A DNA stretch of 62,646 nucleotides, taken from an uncultured Eubacteriales bacterium (GTDB taxonomy: Bacteria > Bacillota > Clostridia > Oscillospirales > Oscillospiraceae). A program made the position numbers and the translations under genes. Each line of letters opens with the position of its first letter. Within the stretch, counting starts at the first letter, position 1. Location: NCBI GenBank assembly GCA_900545515.1, contig UQZA01000014.1, positions 1 through 62,646 on the forward strand, read 5' to 3'. The notes beneath the pieces are model-generated. The model saw only the letters and a program-made list of their open reading frames with translations. It had not been told where the DNA came from and ran no database searches. This document shows, in pieces, positions 26,974-36,387 of the stretch.

Positions 26974-27656
26974 TTCGGGATTTGGAACAAGCCTTGGGCT
27001 ATCATTTTCGTAATATTACCCTTTTGCAAAATGCCCTGACCCACAGCTCCTATGCCAACGAGCGCTGGCGGGACAGCCTGGCCAGCAACGAGCGGCTGGA
27101 GTTTCTGGGGGATTCCATCCTGGGCATGATTACGGCGGAGCATCTCTACTGCACTTTCCCCAACCGGCCGGAGGGGGAGCTCAGCCGGATTCGAGCAGAT
27201 CTGGTGTGTGAGACCAACCTGGCCAAGGTGGCGGGGCAGCTTCATCTGGGGTCCTATCTCCTCCTGGGCCACGGGGAGGAGCAGGGGGGCGGCCGCACCC
27301 GGGAGAGCATCCTGGCCGATGCGGTGGAGTCCGTGCTGGCGGCTGCCTATCTGGACGGGGGGTTTTCTGCCGCCTCCAGTTTGGTTCACCGGTTTATCCT
27401 GACGGACATCCCGGCGGAGCATCCTCGGAATGTGGACTATAAGACCCAGCTCCAGGAGCTGGTCCAGCAGAAAAAGGACCAGGTCATCCAATACGAGCTC
27501 ACCGGCCAGTCCGGCCCGGATCATGCCAAGCAGTTCCAGGTGGAGGTCCGCCTCAACGGCTCCGTGGTGGGGCAGGGGACTGGCAGCAGCAAAAAACGGG
27601 CGGAGCAGGAGGCGGCGCGGGTTGCCATGGAAAAGCTGTTTCCAGCGGAACTGTAA
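26970..27656 (+). CDS. rnc: Ribonuclease III
   Basis: 228 residues from a GTG at 26970 (GTGA overlap with plsX). The RNase III signature NERLEFLGDSIL (about 39–50) and the second acidic motif DAVESVLAAAYLD (about 112–124) are intact, and a C-terminal double-stranded RNA-binding domain (about 155–226) ends in KKRAEQEAARVAME. It processes rRNA precursors and other duplex RNA. Confidence 0.96.
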   Translation: MIRDLEQALGYHFRNITLLQNALTHSSYANERWRDSLASNERLEFLGDSILGMITAEHLYCTFPNRPEGELSRIRADLVCETNLAKVAGQLHLGSYLLLGHGEEQGGGRTRESILADAVESVLAAAYLDGGFSAASSLVHRFILTDIPAEHPRNVDYKTQLQELVQQKKDQVIQYELTGQSGPDHAKQFQVEVRLNGSVVGQGTGSSKKRAEQEAARVAMEKLFPAEL

Positions 27657-27663
27657 GGAGAAA

Positions 27664-27957
27664 TGCGTGTGAAACGGTGGAGTCACATACATTGCTATGA
27701 ATCAGAGAGAGTTTTCTAAAGGAATTTTTACCGGAATTTCCGGGAGTTTGAGAATCAGGGCATGGGAGCCTTCAAAGCCCCGCCCTCTGGTGCGCGTGTT
27801 TGCACTGCTGAACCGCCGCACGGAAAACACCGCTTGTTGTCGCTGACAGAAGCCGTGGAGGGAGAGCTTCCGTGGGTGCGGATGTTTTATGATGTGCGCA
27901 TAGAGGCGGAGGGGCTGGAAAAATTGGAGAACAAACAGGAGCTTCTGCAAGGGTAAG
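27664..27957 (+). pseudogene. Possible decayed reading frame after rnc
   Basis: An AAGGAGAA ribosome site overlapping the rnc stop leads to ATG 27664. The frame runs 18 codons to a TAA, then stays open for about 78 more codons to 27957. The second part is acidic and ends inside a terminator hairpin. I recognise no family. It could be a small broken gene co-transcribed with rnc, or chance. The rest of the 446-base gap holds that terminator and the subtilase promoter. Confidence 0.3.
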
Positions 27958-27982
27958 CCTTGGGAAGCTCCTGCTTTTCCTT
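27936..27982 (+). terminator. Terminator of the dprA–rnc gene run
   Basis: CAGGAGCTTC (27936–27945) pairs with GAAGCTCCTG (27964–27973), followed by CTTTTCCTTGTTTT. Confidence 0.75.
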
Positions 27983-28002
27983 GTTTTGGCATATCCAGAA
28001 AA

Positions 28003-28056
28003 TTGCAAAAACGCAAAAAAGAAGAAAATAGAAAACGGTGTTGCAAAAACGCAAAA
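28003..28056 (+). repeat. Two 16-bp direct repeats at the subtilase promoter
   Basis: TTGCAAAAACGCAAAA occurs at 28003–28018 and again, identical, at 28041–28056, spaced 38 bases start to start. The second copy contains the -35 element, so the pair may be a regulator-binding array. Confidence 0.75.
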
Positions 28057-28069
28057 TTTCTGATATACT
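28041..28069 (+). promoter_or_regulatory. Sigma-A promoter of the subtilase gene
   Basis: TTGCAA (28041–28046), a 17-base spacer and TATACT (28064–28069). The start codon follows 33 bases after, with an AAGGAGG ribosome site. Confidence 0.75.
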
Positions 28070-28102
28070 GGTGATGCACTAAAAAACAAGGAGGAAGTAA
28101 AC

Positions 28103-31100
28103 ATGCGGAAAATTCGATCCATCCTGTTGGCGCTGGCTATGGTGCTGACTCTGCTGCCTGTATCGGCTTTTGCCGTGGGCACTGACCGCACGGAGGATCT
28201 GGCTGCTTTGGAAGAGCAAATGCGCCAGGAACTCTTCTCCGCCGACGACCGTATCTACGCAGAAGACTATGAAGCGCCGGAGGCTCCAGACCCGGATGAA
28301 ATCATTCGGGTTCTGGTCGAGACCCGGTCTGCGCCTGCTCTGGAGATTGCCTCCACGCAAGGCGCCGCCAACATGCAGGCTGCTGAAGTTACAGCCCTGA
28401 AGGGGCAGGAGTCCACCATTCAGGCAGCCAAGCGCCAGCTGGGTCTGGAGCCTGTCCATCGCACCGGCTACCTGGTGAACATGGTTTCCTACGACATTCG
28501 CCGGGGCGATCTGGAAACCCTGGAGAAGCTGCCCGGCGTCCTGTCTGTGACGGAAGCCACGCAGTACCAGGTGGACATGTTCTCTGCCAAGGAAATGTCT
28601 CAGGTCTATGAGGCCTGGCAAATGGGCGACACGGGATACACCGGCAAGGAAACCGTGATATCCATCATTGATACCGGCGTTAACTATCTGCACCATGATA
28701 TGTACCAAAATCCAGATACATTGAAGTACACCCAGTCGGAGATGGAAGAGAAAATTCAGGATTTGGGCCATGGACAGTGGTTTTCTGACAAAGTACCCTT
28801 TGGCTATAGCTATGTGTCTGAGCGCAATGAAATTTTGAACTCGGCAAATATCCACGGCTATCATGTAGCGGGGATTGCAGCGGCCAATGGCTCGGAAGAG
28901 GAGCGTTATATTTCCGGTGTCGCTCCGGATGCACAGGTTCTGGCTATGCAGGTTTATGATGCAGAAACTGGTAACGGAGGGTTCTCGGACGATATTATTT
29001 GCGCAATTGAAGACTCCGTGAAGCTTGGCGCGGATATCATCAATATGTCCCTGGGCCAGGACTGTGGCTTCTATGAGGATGACCGCTATATCAACCGTGC
29101 GGTCAACAGAGCCAATGAGCAGGGGGTGTTTGTTGCCATTTCCGCAGGGAATGCGGGCATGTCAACGGATATCTATGAGGACGATGGTGTCAGCAGAAAC
29201 GACTGGGGCCTCATAGATACTGCCACAGTATCGGACCCTTCCACCGCTCGTGGCGGCGTCAGCATCGCTTCTGTAGAGGGAAACGGCTATTTGGCCTACT
29301 CCTTTGATACGGTTGTGGAGGATACAAGCCGCACCTTTGCCTGTATGATGCTGACCTATGAGGATCTGGATATTACAGATGCAGAATTCTTTGATGCAGG
29401 CAATGGCGACTACACCATTTTCGGCGAATATGTGGTGGATGACGATTGGAACTACACCTATGTTCCCAATCCGGACGTGGTGGGCAAAGTTGTCCTGGTT
29501 TCTTACAGCGATGGGGACTATGCTCCTTTCAACCCCATTTATTATGGGGAGCTGTCAGGCTGTGCCGCTGTCATTGTCTACTATACCGGTAGCGACGACC
29601 TGCCTTTGGAGCTTCGCTATCAGACTTCTGACTCTTACCACATCCCTTCTGCGATTGTTGGCCGCTCCGATGGAGAATACCTCCTGAGCTTGGCAGGCTC
29701 CGGAACGGTGGCGCAGCGTGTAACGGGCTTTGATGGATTTTTCTTCCGCTCCGCAGATGCGGACGTGACGGCATCCGCATTTTCGGCTTGGGGGCCCACG
29801 CCCTCTCTGGAAATCAAACCGGAGATTGCAGGACCCGGCGGTATGATTTTCTCCCTGGCTGCCGGGGAGAAGGTTTATACGGTGATGTCTGGTACCTCCA
29901 TGTCATCTCCTTTTGTGGCCGGTGTGGCGGCCCTGGTGAAGCAGCGCATCCATGAGTCTGGATTCCAGGTGGAAAATGAGGCCGAGTGGATTCGCCATAT
30001 TTTAATGAATACGGCGAACCCGGTTGTGGATGAGCTGCACGACTCCCTGTATTCCGTGCGGCAGCAGGGCGCCGGGCTGGTGAATGCCCCTGCAGCTTTG
30101 GAAAATACTGTGACCGTAACGTACAATGGTAAGGCTGCAATTGAGCTGCAAGACGAGCTGAACAAAACGACCACAGGGACCCTGCACCTTACAAACTATG
30201 GCACAAAGTCAGTCACCTACTCCCTCTCAGCCACCGATGTATACACGGATTACACAGACCCTGTCTCGAAGGACTATTACGATGCGCCTCTGGATGGGGC
30301 AAAGGTAACATTTGATCCTGCCACGGTGGTAGTTCCTGCCGGTGGGACGGCAGAGGTTACCTTTACATTAATCATTCCGGAAAGCAAAGAGGGGCATTTT
30401 GTAGAGGGCTATGTGCTGCTGCAATCTACAAAGGCGCCCCAGCTCAGCGTTCCCTTCCTGGGATTTATGGGGGATTGGGATGCCGAGCCCATTGTGGATT
30501 TGCCGGAATGGGATGAGAACAAGGTGATCGAATCGTATGAGTGGTATGCCGGGTACAGCGCTTATGGTACGGGATTGGTTTCTATCCATAACGCCGAGGC
30601 TGCGATGCTGGGCGAGGAGTATACCGAAACCCCCAATAGCCGGGGATACATCCAGTATGAGAACATCGCCATCTCTCCAAATGGCGACGGTCATTACGAC
30701 GTGGCAATTCCCTGGCTTGGCATGCTGCGCAATGCCCATGACGTGAGATTCCAGGTGACGGACTCCGATGGGGCAGTCCTCTTCGAATCCGGCACGGTCT
30801 CTATGATGCGGAAGCTGCTGGCTCCGGATCTTTATACCCACGGCATAGCTCTGACCGCCAACGGGGAGCCCGTTGGCTGGGATGGCACCACCTATGACCA
30901 GACCACCGGGGAATCTGTTCCCATGCCGGAGGGCGAATATGTCGTCCGCGTTCAGTCCAGGGTTCGGGAAAATGGGGACTGGCAAAGCATAGAGCTTCCT
31001 CTGGCCATTGATCTAACAGGACCCAAATTTGAAAGCATGAACGCACAGCGAAATGATGATGGCACCCTGACAGTCAGCTTCTGCGCCAAGGATCTCCATG

Positions 31101-33112
31101 GCCTTCATAATGTGGTAGCCGTCAATGTAAATGGCTATGACAATGTTTGGACCCGAACCAGAACCCGTTGGGAGTATGACGTGCAAACCGACACATATAC
31201 GCTGACCTTCAACCCTGCCGACTCCATGAGAGACTGGAGTGTGGATCTGCGCGATGAGCTATGCGTCTATATCATGGTGTCGGACAAAGCGGGCAACACA
31301 ACAATGAACAGTGTCACCATCCCGGCACAAAATGAAGATGACGCAGTTTGCGGACTCTACAATATGTCTCTGGAACAGCCCACGTATATCAAAATGGACC
31401 GCAACTCCGTGTTTTACTTCTATGGTTACGCGCCAGAGGGCAGCACCGCAACCTTCAATGGCAAAGAAGCTACCTTCTATGGCCGGAGTTTCTCCGTCCA
31501 GCTTCAGCTAACCGAGGACGTAACACCTGTGGAGGTTTTGATTCAGGATGCCAGTGGTGACACCCTGCTTTCCGGTACGGCGCAGTTGGTTTTGGACCGG
31601 GACGATCCGTTCCACGGTGCTTTCCAGGTGGAGGGCGGATGTTCCGCCACTGCAATTGGCAGCGGCTGGGCATTGATGCTGCATGAGGATTATCCTGTGG
31701 GGACCAAGATTTCGGTCCGTACCAAGATGAGCGACACGTCTGAACTGTACGTTCGTTTCCATAACTACGGAACGGGCGAATCCTCAATCATGTACCCGGA
31801 TGAAGACGGTTACCTGCATTTTGAGGTGGAGTTGGCAGAGCTGCCCGAACTGGGTGAGGGCCTGGTAGGGGCACAGTGCTCCTTGGGGCTCAGAGATGCA
31901 GTGGGTTACTATCGCGACACGAACCTCTATCTCTATACCAAGTCCACAGCCCAGTATGGGGCCTCTGTGGGAGGACTGGATCTTACAGAGAATTTGACTC
32001 CCATGATCCAGAATGTGTCCTCGCTGACGCAGGTGACCCAAGATATGTTGCAGCCTGACGGGACATTCCGCGTGGAGGGATATCTCTTTAATCAGGTGGA
32101 CAAGCTTTTGATTAATGGCGTGGAGGCTGTGGTGGACCCGGACTCCTTGCTTTGGTATTGCGATATTCAGCTGGAACCCGGGGTGAATATTGTGAATGCT
32201 TATGCCTACAAAGGGGATGCCCAGGGCAAGAGCTATCTGGCACAGATTTACTATACCGGCGAAGGCCCCGGTCTGACACTGCATGTACATCCGGATGCAA
32301 ACGGCGTCTATCGAGTATATGAGGACCGCTTCCTGCTCAGCGGCTCAGTCACAACGCTGCTGGACGATGCGCAGATTTATATCAATGGTTGTTTGGTGGA
32401 AGGGGCCTATGACTTTGGCAATGCCAGTGGCGCCGATACTGTGAGCCAGAGCTTCAGCCATGAGATTCCGTTGCATGAAGGCCACAACTATGTAACAGTT
32501 TTGGCTGCTGATTACAGCGGCGCTGCCACAAGCGTGACGGTGGATCTGTATTACATGGACTTCCCCTTTGAAGACGTGGCCCAGGACGCCTGGTACCGTG
32601 ACAGCGTGGAATTTGCCCATGCTTGCGGATGGATCCGGGGGATCACCGATACTACGTTTGCCCCCAACAGGGAGCTGACCCGGGCACAGTTGGTTACTAT
32701 TTTGTACCGGATGGCAGGCGAGCCTGAGGCGACGGCGGCCTCTCCCTTCACCGATGTGGCTGCTTCTGCCTGGTATGGAGACGCCGTCACCTGGGCGGCC
32801 GAAAACGGCATTGCAGAGGGTATGAGCGCCACCGCCTTTGCCCCCAACCAGACTGCAACCCGTGAGCAGATGGTGACCTTCCTGGCCCGCTTCGCGGAGT
32901 TCTCCGGTGTGGACACTACGGCCACAGGGGACCTGGGGGATTTTACCGACGCTTCCAAAGTCTCTGCCTACGCTGAGGACGCCATGACCTGGGCGGTACA
33001 TACAGGCATCATCCACGGGATGGGCAATGGCAAACTGGATCCCAAGGGCACCGCCACCAGGGCCCAATTTGCAACTACGGCTCTGCGACTGTATGACCTG
33101 CTCCAGGCATAA
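28103..33112 (+). CDS. Large cell-surface S8 subtilase with SLH anchors
   Basis: 1669 residues. A signal peptide (cut near residue 24) is followed by a pro-region of I9 type to about residue 155. The S8 catalytic domain has D190 (SIIDTGV), H251 (IHGYHVAG) and S599 (GTSMSSP). A PA-like insertion precedes the Ser. Fn3/Ig-like domains as in C5a peptidase and lactocepin follow. The last 180 residues are three S-layer homology repeats (FEDVAQDAWYRDSVEFAH..., FTDVAASAWYGDAVTWAA..., FTDASKVSAYAEDAMTWAV...). It should be exported and held on secondary wall polymers, degrading external proteins. It has its own promoter with a repeated motif, and a hairpin follows at 33136–33167. A separately promoted regulator lies next. 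Confidence 0.93.
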   Translation: MRKIRSILLALAMVLTLLPVSAFAVGTDRTEDLAALEEQMRQELFSADDRIYAEDYEAPEAPDPDEIIRVLVETRSAPALEIASTQGAANMQAAEVTALKGQESTIQAAKRQLGLEPVHRTGYLVNMVSYDIRRGDLETLEKLPGVLSVTEATQYQVDMFSAKEMSQVYEAWQMGDTGYTGKETVISIIDTGVNYLHHDMYQNPDTLKYTQSEMEEKIQDLGHGQWFSDKVPFGYSYVSERNEILNSANIHGYHVAGIAAANGSEEERYISGVAPDAQVLAMQVYDAETGNGGFSDDIICAIEDSVKLGADIINMSLGQDCGFYEDDRYINRAVNRANEQGVFVAISAGNAGMSTDIYEDDGVSRNDWGLIDTATVSDPSTARGGVSIASVEGNGYLAYSFDTVVEDTSRTFACMMLTYEDLDITDAEFFDAGNGDYTIFGEYVVDDDWNYTYVPNPDVVGKVVLVSYSDGDYAPFNPIYYGELSGCAAVIVYYTGSDDLPLELRYQTSDSYHIPSAIVGRSDGEYLLSLAGSGTVAQRVTGFDGFFFRSADADVTASAFSAWGPTPSLEIKPEIAGPGGMIFSLAAGEKVYTVMSGTSMSSPFVAGVAALVKQRIHESGFQVENEAEWIRHILMNTANPVVDELHDSLYSVRQQGAGLVNAPAALENTVTVTYNGKAAIELQDELNKTTTGTLHLTNYGTKSVTYSLSATDVYTDYTDPVSKDYYDAPLDGAKVTFDPATVVVPAGGTAEVTFTLIIPESKEGHFVEGYVLLQSTKAPQLSVPFLGFMGDWDAEPIVDLPEWDENKVIESYEWYAGYSAYGTGLVSIHNAEAAMLGEEYTETPNSRGYIQYENIAISPNGDGHYDVAIPWLGMLRNAHDVRFQVTDSDGAVLFESGTVSMMRKLLAPDLYTHGIALTANGEPVGWDGTTYDQTTGESVPMPEGEYVVRVQSRVRENGDWQSIELPLAIDLTGPKFESMNAQRNDDGTLTVSFCAKDLHGLHNVVAVNVNGYDNVWTRTRTRWEYDVQTDTYTLTFNPADSMRDWSVDLRDELCVYIMVSDKAGNTTMNSVTIPAQNEDDAVCGLYNMSLEQPTYIKMDRNSVFYFYGYAPEGSTATFNGKEATFYGRSFSVQLQLTEDVTPVEVLIQDASGDTLLSGTAQLVLDRDDPFHGAFQVEGGCSATAIGSGWALMLHEDYPVGTKISVRTKMSDTSELYVRFHNYGTGESSIMYPDEDGYLHFEVELAELPELGEGLVGAQCSLGLRDAVGYYRDTNLYLYTKSTAQYGASVGGLDLTENLTPMIQNVSSLTQVTQDMLQPDGTFRVEGYLFNQVDKLLINGVEAVVDPDSLLWYCDIQLEPGVNIVNAYAYKGDAQGKSYLAQIYYTGEGPGLTLHVHPDANGVYRVYEDRFLLSGSVTTLLDDAQIYINGCLVEGAYDFGNASGADTVSQSFSHEIPLHEGHNYVTVLAADYSGAATSVTVDLYYMDFPFEDVAQDAWYRDSVEFAHACGWIRGITDTTFAPNRELTRAQLVTILYRMAGEPEATAASPFTDVAASAWYGDAVTWAAENGIAEGMSATAFAPNQTATREQMVTFLARFAEFSGVDTTATGDLGDFTDASKVSAYAEDAMTWAVHTGIIHGMGNGKLDPKGTATRAQFATTALRLYDLLQA

Positions 33113-33135
33113 TCCAAAGACCGTGTGACGCACAG

Positions 33136-33172
33136 GCAGCCGGGGACCCACCCAGGTCTCCGGCTGCAATTT
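33136..33172 (+). terminator. Hairpin after the subtilase gene
   Basis: GCAGCCGGGGACC (33136–33148) pairs with GGTCTCCGGCTGC (33155–33167). The following AATTTC gives only a weak U-run. Confidence 0.55.
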
Positions 33173-33206
33173 CAGGCCGTTGTTTCATCGCTGACGAAAG
33201 GGGTGA

Positions 33207-33235
33207 TTGCACTTTGTGGCAAAAAGTGCTATAAT
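33207..33235 (+). promoter_or_regulatory. Promoter with an operator-like palindrome in its spacer
   Basis: TTGCAC (33207–33212), a 17-base spacer and TATAAT (33230–33235). GCACTTT (33209–33215) and AAAGTGC (33223–33229) form a perfect 7-bp dyad filling the region between the -35 and -10, a good spot for repression of the HTH gene just downstream. Confidence 0.75.
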
Positions 33236-33266
33236 GGACCCATCCAAAACATTAGGGGTGACTCCT

Positions 33267-34373
33267 GTGGATGTGGTCATTGAGCGAGAACCGTGTTATT
33301 TGCTGGAGGCGGCGGAGCTGGCGTACAGCTTGGTCAATGATATTCCTGCGGAGAAACTGTCCGGGACCGGATTGTACTGCATTCCCGCCGAGGCGATCCA
33401 GCGCATTCGCCGGGAGGCTTGTGCAGGGATCGAGAGCCACCAAACAGCGCTGGACTTTTATTTTCGACAGGTTACAGTAGGAGCTGAGGGCGAGGAGGTA
33501 TCTTGCCTGGGTAGCTGCATGCTGTACACGGCACTCAAGAGTTTCTCCTCTGACGCTGCCCAGATGTGCCGGGAGTTGACCCAAAACTGGCGTGCTATGC
33601 GCAGCCGGGGCCTCAGAATTACCAGCATCAGCGATAATTCCCTGAATGTGGAGGAGCAGGATGCTGGTGGCTTTTCATCCCTGGCCCAGGAAATGGCGGA
33701 GCTGCCGGTTCCCCAAAGCTACCGGATGCAGCTGCTGGAGGCGTTCAGCGCTTTTGACACCTACCTGGACCAGCTGCTGCAGCTTCTGACCCCCATCATC
33801 GGCCGTCTGCCTGCCCTGCTGGAGCCCTGGGTGCGACAGGCTGCGCGCCTGCAAGAGAAATGGAGCCAATTTTTTCTGGAGAATTCGCCGGAGGAATTCT
33901 TCCTCCAGCGTAGCGCCGTGGTTTGTGACAACTGCAAGACTGTGACCATGCGCTTTCGGTATTTCTTTTCCGACATGGCCCTGGGACGTATCTGGAGCAA
34001 AGACGGGACCATTCTCTTCCACCTTGGCGTGGGAAAGGAGCCGGAACCCCGGCGAGCAGAACCCTGTTCTATGGCCGATGAGGAGTTCGAAGCTCTTCGC
34101 CTGATGGGCAATCCTGCCAGAGCCAGGATGCTCCAGGCTATGATGTACAGGACCATGACCATCCAGGAACTGTCCAAAGCGTTGGGCTTGAATCCCGGCT
34201 CCGTTCACCGTGACCTCAACAGTCTCTTCTGCGCAAAGCTTCTGGTTCTGGAAGCTGTGCGGGGCAAAACTGGCTACCGCACCGATTATGAGAAGATCAA
34301 GGCCCTCACAGAGCGATTCCTGCAGTTCCTGGAGCAAAATAAAGGCATTTTATGGCAGAAACCAGAGGAATAG
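33267..34373 (+). CDS. Winged-helix (ArsR-like) regulator with a large N-terminal domain
   Basis: 368 residues from GTG 33267. An apparent earlier start at 33207 cannot be used, because it lies on the promoter itself. Residues 1–270 form an all-helical domain I do not recognise, with CDNCKTVTM as its only Cys pair. The C-terminal part (about 275–350) is an ArsR-like winged helix: LRLMGNPARARMLQAMM, then MTIQELSKALGLNPGSVHRDLNSL. It probably represses its own promoter through the palindrome. The subtilase and the ABC exporter next door are further candidate targets. GTG 33258 or 33273 are alternative starts. Confidence 0.75.
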   Translation: MDVVIEREPCYLLEAAELAYSLVNDIPAEKLSGTGLYCIPAEAIQRIRREACAGIESHQTALDFYFRQVTVGAEGEEVSCLGSCMLYTALKSFSSDAAQMCRELTQNWRAMRSRGLRITSISDNSLNVEEQDAGGFSSLAQEMAELPVPQSYRMQLLEAFSAFDTYLDQLLQLLTPIIGRLPALLEPWVRQAARLQEKWSQFFLENSPEEFFLQRSAVVCDNCKTVTMRFRYFFSDMALGRIWSKDGTILFHLGVGKEPEPRRAEPCSMADEEFEALRLMGNPARARMLQAMMYRTMTIQELSKALGLNPGSVHRDLNSLFCAKLLVLEAVRGKTGYRTDYEKIKALTERFLQFLEQNKGILWQKPEE

Positions 34374-34453
34374 ACGGGAAAGAGGCGCCACTACGTCTAT
34401 TGGAAAGGGATTCTGACCTACCGTAGCATGTTCTGAACAGGGAATAAATTATT

Positions 34454-34500
34454 TCTGGCTAGAAATCGAGAATTTTTCCGATTTCTAGCCAGATTTCAAA
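34454..34500. terminator. Bidirectional terminator between the regulator and the ABC exporter genes
   Basis: Perfect 15-bp arms TCTGGCTAGAAATCG (34454–34468) and CGATTTCTAGCCAGA (34479–34493). T-rich sequence lies on both sides, so it can stop the convergent transcripts in either direction. Confidence 0.85.
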
Positions 34501-34554
34501 TTTATGTGAAAATAAGACACTGGAACCCCAATGTTGCAGGTTGGAGGAACAGGA

Positions 34555-36387
34555 TCAGGACTGCTGCCAAACTTTCGCTGCGTTTTCCTCTGCAAACTGC
34601 TTGCTGTACAGGTCGTGGTAGTAGCCGCCCTGTTTGAGGAGGTCCAGGTGTTTGCCCTGCTCCACGATTTTGCCGTCCCGGACCACCAGAATGAGGTCTG
34701 CTTTCCGGATGGTGGAGAGGCGGTGGGCAATGAGGAAGGAGGTGCGGTCCCGGAGGAGGTGGTCGATGGCGGCCTGGATCAGCTGCTCGGTCTGGGTGTC
34801 GATGGAGGAGGTGGCCTCGTCCAGGACGAAAATCCGGGGATTGGCCAGCACCGCCCGGGCAAAGGAGATCAGCTGCTTTTCCCCGGTGGAGAGCCGGTCG
34901 CCGCCCTCGCCCACGTCGCTGTCCCAACCCTTTTCCAGTTTGGCCACCACCGTATCGGCGGAAACGGCCCGGGCGGCGGCTTCCACCTCTTCGTCGGTGG
35001 CGTCCAGGCGGCCATAGCGGATGTTTTCCCGGACGGAGCCGGAGAAGAGATGGGGATTCTGAAGGACGTAACCAATGTTGGAGTGAAGCCAGAGCTGGCT
35101 CCTGTCCCGGTAATCCCGGCCGTCAATGAGAATCTGCCCCTCAGTTGGCTCGAAGAACCGGCAGGCCAGGTTCACCAGGGTGCTTTTGCCTGCCCCAGTC
35201 TCGCCCACAATGGCCACGGTGGTCCCGGCGGGGATGTGGAGGGAGAAGTGCTCCAGCACATTTTCACCCCCGTCGGGATACCGGAAGGTCACATCCCGGA
35301 ACTCAATTTCCCCCAGGAGCGGCTCCCAGTTTTCCGTTTTGGGGTGGAACACGTCTCCGTACCGGGCCTCCACCTCCGGGGTATCCCGGACCTGGGGAAT
35401 CTGGTCCATGAGGCCGGTGACCCGCTCGATGGAGGCCTGGAGGGAGATGAACTCGGCAATGTTCGCCGCCGTCATCTGGATGGGCTCGAAAATACCCACG
35501 GCGTAGGAGGTGAAGGCGGAGAGGGTAGCAATTTCCAGCACCTGCTGTTGCACCATGTAGCCGCCCCGCAGGAGCACAATGGCCACAGCCAGGGTGGAGA
35601 AGAAGAGGACCAGGGGAATGTAGACGGCGTTTAGCCGGGCGGCACGGATGCCGGCGTCGTGCATGGACTTGGTGAGGGTGCGGAAGCTCTCCGTATTCTG
35701 GTCTTCAATGACCAGGGTTTTGGAGGTTTTGGCGCCGGTGATGCCTTCGTTGAAGGCGCCGGTGATCTGGGAGTTGATTTTCCGAACTTTCCGGTTCCAA
35801 TGGAGAATCCGGTTCTGGAAGTAGCCGGTGAGCACGGCAATGGCCGGCACGATGAGGATGACCACCAACGCCAGCCGCCAGTTGAGGACCAGCATGGCGG
35901 CAAAGGTGCCAAACACGTAAAACATGGCCCAGAGGATATCCGTCATGTTCCAGGCGATCATGCTGGCAATCCGGTTGGTGTCGCTCATCACCCGGGTCAG
36001 AATGTAGCCCACCGGGGTGACGTTGTAAAAGGAGAAGGACAGAGTTTGCAGGTGGGTGAAAAGGACCCGCCGCATGTCCCGGCCTACGCTCATTTCAATG
36101 TGCATGGAGTTCCGGCTGAAAGCCACCACAGACAGTGCCTGGAGGAGAATGACTGCCAGGTAGCACAGGCCATAGGGGACAAGCCCCTGGAGCGTTCCTG
36201 CCTCAATGAAATTTCCAATGGCATACCGCTGAAACAGGGGCAGGACCACGTCCACCAGGGCGCACAGGGCGTTGAATGCAAACATGCCCACAAAAGCCAT
36301 CTTGTAGGGGGCCAGCAGGGGGGTCAGACGTTTCCAGATTTTGAGATCAAAGGATTTGGTATATTCCTGTTCGTCGAATGCAGCCAT
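34555..36387 (-). CDS. Heterodimeric ABC exporter, BmrD-like subunit
   Basis: 610 residues. Six membrane helices (about 30–330) are fused to a nucleotide-binding domain with Walker A GETGAGKST, a degenerate signature LSTGEKQ, and a canonical Walker B with catalytic Glu (IFVLDEATSSID). The partner gene upstream has the reciprocal pattern, so together they make one consensus and one degenerate ATP site, as in BmrCD and other heterodimeric multidrug exporters. Its start overlaps the partner's stop (TAATG). Substrates are probably drugs or antimicrobial peptides; the upstream attenuator supports a link to translation-inhibiting compounds. Confidence 0.92.
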   Translation of the reverse strand: MAAFDEQEYTKSFDLKIWKRLTPLLAPYKMAFVGMFAFNALCALVDVVLPLFQRYAIGNFIEAGTLQGLVPYGLCYLAVILLQALSVVAFSRNSMHIEMSVGRDMRRVLFTHLQTLSFSFYNVTPVGYILTRVMSDTNRIASMIAWNMTDILWAMFYVFGTFAAMLVLNWRLALVVILIVPAIAVLTGYFQNRILHWNRKVRKINSQITGAFNEGITGAKTSKTLVIEDQNTESFRTLTKSMHDAGIRAARLNAVYIPLVLFFSTLAVAIVLLRGGYMVQQQVLEIATLSAFTSYAVGIFEPIQMTAANIAEFISLQASIERVTGLMDQIPQVRDTPEVEARYGDVFHPKTENWEPLLGEIEFRDVTFRYPDGGENVLEHFSLHIPAGTTVAIVGETGAGKSTLVNLACRFFEPTEGQILIDGRDYRDRSQLWLHSNIGYVLQNPHLFSGSVRENIRYGRLDATDEEVEAAARAVSADTVVAKLEKGWDSDVGEGGDRLSTGEKQLISFARAVLANPRIFVLDEATSSIDTQTEQLIQAAIDHLLRDRTSFLIAHRLSTIRKADLILVVRDGKIVEQGKHLDLLKQGGYYHDLYSKQFAEENAAKVWQQS

